A DNA stretch of 64,000 nucleotides from Artemisia argyi. Taxonomy: Eukaryota; Streptophyta; Magnoliopsida; Asterales; Asteraceae. Numbering within the stretch: the first letter of the stretch is position 1; each line of letters opens with the position of its first letter. The notes under the pieces were generated by a model. The model made no database searches. It had not been told where the DNA came from and saw only the letters and a list, made by a program, of their open reading frames with translations. The position numbers and the translations under genes were made by a program. The stretch is from contig CM060693.1 of NCBI GenBank assembly GCA_030686995.1, positions 107,256,228-107,320,227 on the forward strand. Direction: 5' to 3'. Shown piece by piece: positions 57,114 to 64,000 of the stretch.

Positions 57114-57443
57114 GTGTGGAACAACAATCTAGGTTGCAATGCTGCTCAACAATCACCCAAAGGACAAGAAATGAATAGAGCCTTTGCTGCAGAACCGCAC
57201 ACAAAGAGAAGGTATATTGGAAAGTTACCTTACTACAACCTGTGTAATCAATATCACCAAGGTCATTGCAGTAAAACGTGTGGAGTGTGCAAGAAGCAGG
57301 GTCATCGGACTGAAAATTGTAGGAAACTCACAAATCAAAAAATCCCAGGGAGTTGCTTCAAATGTGGAAACTTAGGGCATTTCAAGAATGATTGCCCGGA
57401 GTTAAGGAACAAGGAAAAATCAGGAACTTGGAATCAAGACTGA
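57114..57443 (+). pseudogene. Gag nucleocapsid remnant, element 3
   Basis: Three zinc knuckles in an open stretch: 'CNQYHQGHCSKTC', 'CGVCKKQGHRTENC' and 'CFKCGNLGHFKNDC', then a stop at 57440. The capsid core upstream is missing. This stretch is the best preserved part of the interior. Confidence 0.75.
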
Positions 57444-59689
57444 ATCGCTCGAGGAATAGCGTGAGTTGTTGAAAGAGAACCGTCAGGATATTAGCAACAT
57501 CAAGGATAACAACAATGCTTCAGCAGGAGGAGCTTTGTTTCGATATATAAACCGTAGTTCGAGCCTTTAGGGTTGTATCTTTCCTTTTGTACTTACCGTT
57601 GGTACGATGACATGACCTAGGGGCATTAAGCACTTTCCTATCCAATGTAGTATCTATCCTTTGTTACCTAGGTGATAATCATAACCATCGTTTATTTCAT
57701 TCTCTATCCCAATTGCTCAGACTTCAATCGTTTCGCAACATTTTAGCATTGTCTCATCAGGAATTAGGTTGATTTCGTTTTTGACGAATTAGTAGACTAT
57801 TACCATTCGACAAGATTCACCCACGTATCCAATACACCATTCAAGCTATTTTACTATCATATGGGGAAACTGCTTTACAGAAAAATTTCTGAAGTAAGCT
57901 ATTTTATTTCCATCCTATAAATTGAATTTTCTGTCATTACACCAAGTATTTACTATTATTACGCGAAGCAATTTTCATGTTACTTGAAAGGAAACATCAG
58001 GATACCATTTTTATAACAATGCGTTGAACACCATCTAAAACTTTTGATAAAAGTGATGATATTTTGACAAAATCCAACATCGCATCATTAGTCCTCAATT
58101 ATACATAGCCTGATCACCTATGTAAAATTCAGGAAGGATTATGCCATGAAGGAAATAATTACCTTTTCAAAGGATTGTTAATAACAATCTTCATGTAAAA
58201 GTTTTGTAAACAAAGGAACCTTTCCATAAACATCCCTTTTGCCGAACTATCCCTGGATACTTACCCCACCAGTCACTCATTCAGCCATTAAGTTGGATTT
58301 TCCCATTGACTTCCCTAAGAGAGACTTTCCATATCAATTACATGCAGGATTCCTCAATACAATAAAAGCAACGAAAGGATTACAGAACTACTAACCAGGA
58401 CTAGAAGTATATAGTGAGAGAATTCATAACTCAACAACAAATCCTAAGATACCGCGAGACCATCAGAATCACCATCTCTGACTTAGTTTTTCACATTCTA
58501 TCGTTTAAGGGTACTAGCTAGATTGAGCTACAGGATTGAACTCAATAAATGTCCGCAGGACAACACAATAGAAATAAACCAAGCTTCTAATTGAGACTGT
58601 AGAGCATTTCATTTAAACATGGCCTCATCTATACAAAAACTTTCCTGCAGTAAGTTTTCACAAAGTACAATTGTTTGAATCAAGAATATCGATGTAGATT
58701 CCTCTAAGGCATTATGTCTAGGAATTTCAGATAACCTCACCTTCATACCAAGCAAGGGATCAAGCCAGAACATATCTCCTCATCTACATGGGAAAACAGA
58801 ATAGACATTCATCGACACAACATCAAGTGATACCTTCGTCTTGCCAATTACAACGATAAACTATTTCAGGACTTAAGTTAGTCTAAATACCTATACTTGT
58901 AGTTATGCCAGATAACCATCAATAGACATTATCCAACCTCAGGAACTAAGTGTTAGACATCTATGCATTTAAGCGAACATTTCCTATTCTACCATTTTAT
59001 CCTTTTCAGTGTTTTCACTTTTAAATAAAGTTGATGCGTTTACATAAATCACATACCTTGTGGAAAAATGATTTCTGAAATTCCTATTTTGAACAAGTGT
59101 GATCCTTTTTGGTCAAACTTTAGCAACACTATTGTACAATGAGAAATATACATAAACATCAAACTTTGGTAAGCAGTCTTAATTACAACATGTTTGAAAA
59201 CATTTTTCTACTTCGTAACTACTGAAATTTTGAATCATCAGGAAAAATATTACCCAGTAAATCATTTGCTCCATTTTCTAAATTCGTTTATTCAGAAAAG
59301 GATTTCGATTAAAACTCATAATCGCGAGACAAATTTCCAGAACAAATTTCCCTACAACATCGCTTATGCATTTAGGATTTGTGACTGGACAATAGAGAAT
59401 ATTTGGATTATGTGATGAAGAAATTAGGAGGAACATCACAAATTGATCACGAACTTCAGTAGTGGAGACCAAACCCAATAGACAAAGAAGGACATATGTC
59501 TTATCATCCGTTGGAACAAAACACAAGGAATCAAATGGTTACCTATATTCTATCCCTTCAGATAACGCCAAGTTCGAAGGACCGAACGTTGTGGAATTAG
59601 TCACAAAGGTTTATTGTACCCATTTCAGTTTTTCCTGTTAAGGAAACCGATTCAACTTGGACTTCAGGTAATCATTTCAGGATTTCCTT
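57444..59689. other. Decayed pol interior of element 3
   Basis: More than 2 kb where protease and RT would be expected. I see no RT catalytic motif in any frame. Small open frames here have no recognisable content. Confidence 0.6.
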
Positions 59690-60718
59690 CAGAAACCCAT
59701 TTAGATGTGAACATCACCTATCACCCTCAGAACGATGGTCAAAGCGAGAGAACAATTCAAACATAGGAAGGTATGCTCAGAGCATGAGTGATTGACCCTG
59801 TGAATGGTTGGACTAATCACTCAACATAAATCAAATTCATCTACAACAATAGTTATCACACCAACAACGGGAAACTGGCAGAAGTTAGGTTGGTACATAA
59901 CACACATCATTTGGATTGGATATCATGAACAACAAACCATCCAGATTCAAGTGGGAGAACAAACTAAGTTAAAAGCTATGCCTTGGATTGGCATGATACA
60001 AATTGGATAACAAGAGAAGTTGAACCTTTAGCATATTGGACCATTTAAGATTCATTTTAGAATCGACCAACTAGCATACAAACTTGAGTTCTGGCAGAAT
60101 TCAGCAGTATATATTACCAGTATCACATTTAAAACATTAAGAAGCGCAGACCATCTATTGATGGGCCAAACTTGGAAAAAGCTCAACTCACTAGTTCAGT
60201 AGGCATTCATGAGATAACCAGAAATTTTCTACAAGTCAAGAATCAGTTACAAGTTCAATAAGTCGTAAACCATTAAAACTACAAGTTCTGCAGAGTTATG
60301 CAAAAAGTTCTGCCTAGGAAAGGCATGTTATCATTCAGAAAACTTGGAAAGTTACACCAATATACACTGGACCAATTAATATTCTGACAGAGAAGGCATA
60401 GTGGCCGTCAGATTTGAACATTGCCAGAGAACAACAGGATTACACAAACATATTTCACATTTTCAGATCCCCAGAAATGACTTTCAGATGAGTCACTCAT
60501 GATTCCATTGGAAGGGATCCAACCCAAATGACAATCTCAGACCTTGTAAGAGAACCAACAGAAATCATGGACCGTGTGGTCAAACAGTTGAAACAGAGTC
60601 GAATTCCTATCGTTAGAGTTCGCTGGAATTCTCGAACATCATCACCTTTTCACATTTATGTTTTCAGAAACCAACATAAACTGAACTTCGGGACGAAGTT
60701 CCTTTTAGAGGGGAAGAC
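59690..60718 (+). pseudogene. Integrase and chromodomain remnants, element 3
   Basis: '[15 protein letters not shown]' at about 59727 is the integrase end. 'IQVGEQTKLKAMPWIGMIQI' at about 59940 and 'LQVLQSYAKSSA*ERHVI' at about 60280 are two separate decayed versions of the GPY module ('[16 protein letters not shown]' in element 2), so this part is duplicated. The chromodomain remnant 'QTVETESNSYR' and 'LEFSNI' lies before the purine tract 'agaggggaag'. Confidence 0.65.
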
Positions 60719-63549
60719 TGTCACAACTCACCATTTCAGGTCATTTCAGGTCATTTCCCGAACTTTGGAAAACACTATTCATCAAACACTATTCATCAAA
60801 ACACTATTCATCGTTTTACTATTCATCGTTTTCGAGGTCAGTTTGATATTCTGAGAAACTTTTGGGAAATTTACTATTCACTGAACACTATTCATTTCCG
60901 GAAAAGTTTTCACTATTCACTTGCATTACACATTTCATCGTAAATTTAGTTTACGGGTATTCAAATTCGCGTAACCGTATTGGTTCAGGTGCGAATTCAT
61001 GCATTATCAGTAATGACTTTTCATACGGACTGGAGATAGTCTGCATATCATCATAACAGCATTTTCATGTTATACCACTCTCAGGATTTTCAAATTTATA
61101 TATTTGATACATTTAACGTTTTTACGTATAAGTATTTATAGTAAACGTTAACACCCGGTTTATACACGACGAATATATCTAAATATTCCCACAATGGTCC
61201 CGACATATTTTTATATCCATTTTAACATCATAAAAGTTATAACATTCAGTTACCCAGTATTTTGGAAATTTATTTTATTTATAACGTACGCTTATGAATA
61301 TAACGACGGTTTTCGTGAAAACTAAACAATAATCACCCGATCACTCAGTAAATGTACCCAACATATTTTTAATATGTTTTTAACATTATTATAACTTTAT
61401 TTCATCCCGGTTAACTTCGTGAACATTTATTTCTATTAAACCCGGTACCCGATTTTAACGAATAACACGTAATAACACTTAACGTTACACTAAATTCCTA
61501 ATTAAATACCAAGTACCCCTACCCCCCCCCCTTTCTCTTTGAAAACCGGCCCCCTAAAGTCCTCATTAGGATAACACTTAAAAATCTTAACCTTGTGCAT
61601 TTATTTGTGATTATTATACATTATAAGTAACTAAATATCTAAAAACTTTTTTTCACTAGAACACTTATCCATTTTTAGATCAAAACTTCATCTCATCTCC
61701 TTCCTCCCTTGCAAACCCACGACCAAACCATTAATCCATGATCAAGTGATCTTTTTCCAAAAGTTATAACACCAAACTTGTTCATTATACTTGCCTAATC
61801 AAGAATCAAACAAGAAATACACAAGTAATCCAAGCATACTCATCATCTAATCATCTCATTTTATCAAGTAAGTTATCAACTTTATTTTTACATGAATCAT
61901 CTTATATTTACTTGTATTTCATGAGTTCCATGCTAAAAACCATGTACAACTAGCTATACCACCATTTATTTTGTCAAAAATGGAACATACAAACCCTAAC
62001 TTTTTATTTATGAATCCCCTTGCTATAATAACTTGGTTAGGAGTCCATGGCACCCTAAGAAGGTGTATGGTAGGATTAGATTAGCTATGTGGTGATTACA
62101 AGAGGTTTGGTGATGGTAGAAATTAGTTATAAACCTTGAAAACTTGATTTGGAACATGTTTTTGACATGCTGTCCCATTTTGTGAAAACCTGGAAAATCA
62201 GTAAACACCAAGGGAACTTTGGCAAAATTTTTAGAAAATACTTTCAAAAACGAATCCGTAGGCGAAAGAACGGATTAAAAAGAGTTTATAACGAAGAAGT
62301 TATGATTTTTGCAAGATTGTTGACGAAAAGTATTTTCTGGAAATTTGTTGCTGTTGGACGTTTTTCATTGGTCAAAAAGAGGCTTTAGACGTAACCCGGA
62401 GGAGCCGAGCTTTCCAAAATATATTACTACATACTAAGACGTAACCGTGGATATAAAGAACAAGTAAAACGGACAAGTAACGACAAAGATATTCACGTTT
62501 GAATATCGGCTAAACCCATTTTTTATTTGACAGCTTTTAATAAAAATTGGCACAAAAACTACGAAGTACTTTTATAAGCTAGAAATAATATCAAGTACCA
62601 AATTTTATAACTAATGAAGTATTAGTTATTACAAGTATATTTTCATCATTTCAAGGCGATATTTCAAGGATTACCACCCGAGGATTTCAACACTAACATG
62701 GAAACATACGATATATATATAAGTACATATATATTGCAACTAGCTTATTATATTTTCTAATAGCAATATTTTTCCAAATTCTTGGATTATATATTTTGAT
62801 AACACAAGTGTTTTTACAAAGAGTAGAGTGGTATAGGAACATGAGCATGGATCAATCATTTTAGTACGAGCCCAAGTATTCAAACATGTACATAGCTTAA
62901 GTTACCTTGCCATGTGAAAAGTCCCCTGTAACATCATGAACCGTTAATTTACCGTTAAGCGAGAGTGAGTGGATAGATCTATCGAGGGTGACGCCTCCAT
63001 CCGTGGTAGTGATTACCAACAGTAAGCGGATGCATGTCATGTCTTTTACATTTGAATGTTTCGGCAGAACATTCGGGAGGGGCATAGAGTTTCATCAGTC
63101 ATAGCTTCGGTGTCATGAGCTTAAGACTATTGTACAATTTTCATGAGATTTTTATCTTGCACTTTTACTTGTGGTGGCCGTACATCATTACATTTTACAA
63201 ACCTATGGAATTCACCAACATTCGTGTTGACGTTTTAGCAATGTATTTCAGGTTATTAAGGTAGCTCATGTGACATGCATTTGGACCTTCATGGAGTCGC
63301 GGAGTCGACGCGTCTCATCATTATTTCATGCACTTATGTAAATATTTGATCTAGTATGACTTGTTTTTCATAAACATGCAACACATTTTGGGGACCTCAT
63401 TTTGAAAACTTTGAATTATTTCAATGATCAAATGCAGTATTTTCCAAACGACACTTTAGGTCGTTCAATGTAACTGTAACTGTGGTGCTATGACAGACAC
63501 CCCCAGGTATTCCATTCCGCTGCAAGTCAGGTAAATTGGGGGTGTGACA
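60719..63549 (+). repeat. 3' LTR of element 3
   Basis: TGTCACAACT...GGGTGTGACA, 2831 bases; nearly identical to 53173-56236 apart from the two indels. C run of 10 at 61522-61531. Followed by TTTTT. Confidence 0.9.
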
Positions 63550-63589
63550 TTTTTTTTACATACTTGTAGCTGTTTTAACAAATAAATTT

Positions 63590-63715
63590 TCCTTTTTATC
63601 AATGCGCCAACATTAGCAACCAAAGTAGAATTAGCTTGTCAGTTTGTAACAACATCAGATGGAACAGGAACAACTCGATCCTGTAAATCATCATCTAGCT
63701 GCAAGACATCTAGAA
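63590..63715 (-). pseudogene. Exon-like fragment, minus strand, unidentified
   Basis: Minus strand reads 'ILDVLQLDDDLQDRVVPVPS' 'DVVTN*QANSTLVANVGAL' 'IKR' with one TGA. The sequence has the look of a conserved acidic-to-hydrophobic exon. Gene not identified; it may belong with 52795-53115. Confidence 0.35.
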
Positions 63716-64000
63716 TATATTAATGGCTTCTTCTTCTTATAAACAAACTTGGTTTTATCAGTACTTATGTAAGATCAATACAGCACAATGACTTGATATC
63801 TTCTCGAGTATTTAGACTTTCATAGGTTTCTTCTAATTAATCAACTAACTAATGAGTATCCTTCCATGTAAATGGTCAAACTAACTAACCAACTGTGAGT
63901 ATCCTAATCGTAAAAGACATAAATGCATTTAAACAATTGAAGCAACAATCTTTGTTTCCGTAATCATATCAGAGACATCTTCTGGCCAATAAAGTGAGTA
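63716..64000. other. Right end of the window, nothing recognised
   Basis: AT-rich sequence; 'aactaactaa' and 'gagtatcct' words repeat around 63845-63905. No gene. Confidence 0.5.

Larger units (their letters stand above)
53173..63549 (+). mobile_element. Element 3: LTR retrotransposon with decayed interior
   Basis: LTRs 53173-56236 and 60719-63549, primer site at 56240, five-base target duplication TTTTT on both sides (53168-53172 and 63550-63554). The 4.5 kb interior keeps only traces of the extra ORF, gag zinc knuckles, integrase and chromodomain, while the LTRs are nearly identical. Belongs to the family of element 2 (same LTR ends, same primer site, same gene order). Confidence 0.88.

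Overview
The window is nuclear DNA of a flowering plant, probably a eudicot. The evidence is plant-specific gene fragments with spliceosomal introns (SABRE/KINKY POLLEN, midasin, N-carbamoylputrescine amidase, Pumilio homolog 23, SART-1/DOT2), Tekay-type Ty3/gypsy chromovirus elements, and an endogenous plant pararetrovirus. The sequence is AT-rich and full of microsatellites. I cannot name the genus. There are no bacterial genes, rRNA, tRNA or CRISPR features. Almost everything is decayed. The only undamaged cellular ORF with a plausible promoter is a 119-residue unknown at 51.8 kb.

Region 1 (1-17.2 kb) is a mosaic of broken pieces of several unrelated genes, all on the + strand, with introns and splice sites still visible. 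SABRE exons (0.2-2.0, 4.0, 6.2, 7.1, 9.4-10.2 and 11.3-11.6 kb) are interleaved with N-carbamoylputrescine amidase exons, midasin N-terminal exons and an unidentified gene. They are followed by the midasin first-AAA exons (13.8-14.4 kb) and a Pumilio-23 pseudogene (14.9-16.95 kb). A 2.1-2.5 kb block is duplicated in tandem, with a third partial copy at 12.3-13.7 kb. In each copy a purine-rich lysine-codon tract has expanded inside the same exon. The region ends in a graded triplet microsatellite.

Region 2 (17.2-22.5 kb and 45.2-47.7 kb) is one endogenous caulimovirid cut in two. The left half has capsid, movement protein and the start of the protease; the right half has reverse transcriptase/RNase H and a transactivator-like ORF. 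Capsid before movement protein, a separate PR-RT-RH and then a transactivator is the cavemovirus/solendovirus layout. The copy is full of stops, frameshifts and internal duplications.

Region 3 (22.5-44.4 kb) is a nest of LTR retrotransposons inside that virus: a minus-oriented LTR piece, a chromovirus without a 5' LTR (element 1), a 1.9 kb poly(A) retroposon inside its 3' LTR, and a nearly complete Tekay-like element (element 2, 32.56-44.44 kb). Element 2 has an extra coiled-coil ORF before gag and is preceded by the tail of a sister copy.

Region 4 (47.7-64 kb) has a Helitron-type terminus, a second copy of the 1.9 kb retroposon, a minus-strand SART-1/DOT2 exon, the small intact ORF behind a duplicated 84-bp promoter-like unit, and element 3 (53.17-63.55 kb). 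Element 3 has almost identical LTRs and a TTTTT target duplication but a thoroughly degenerate interior, as expected of a non-autonomous element moved in trans. Faint minus-strand exon-like segments flank it.
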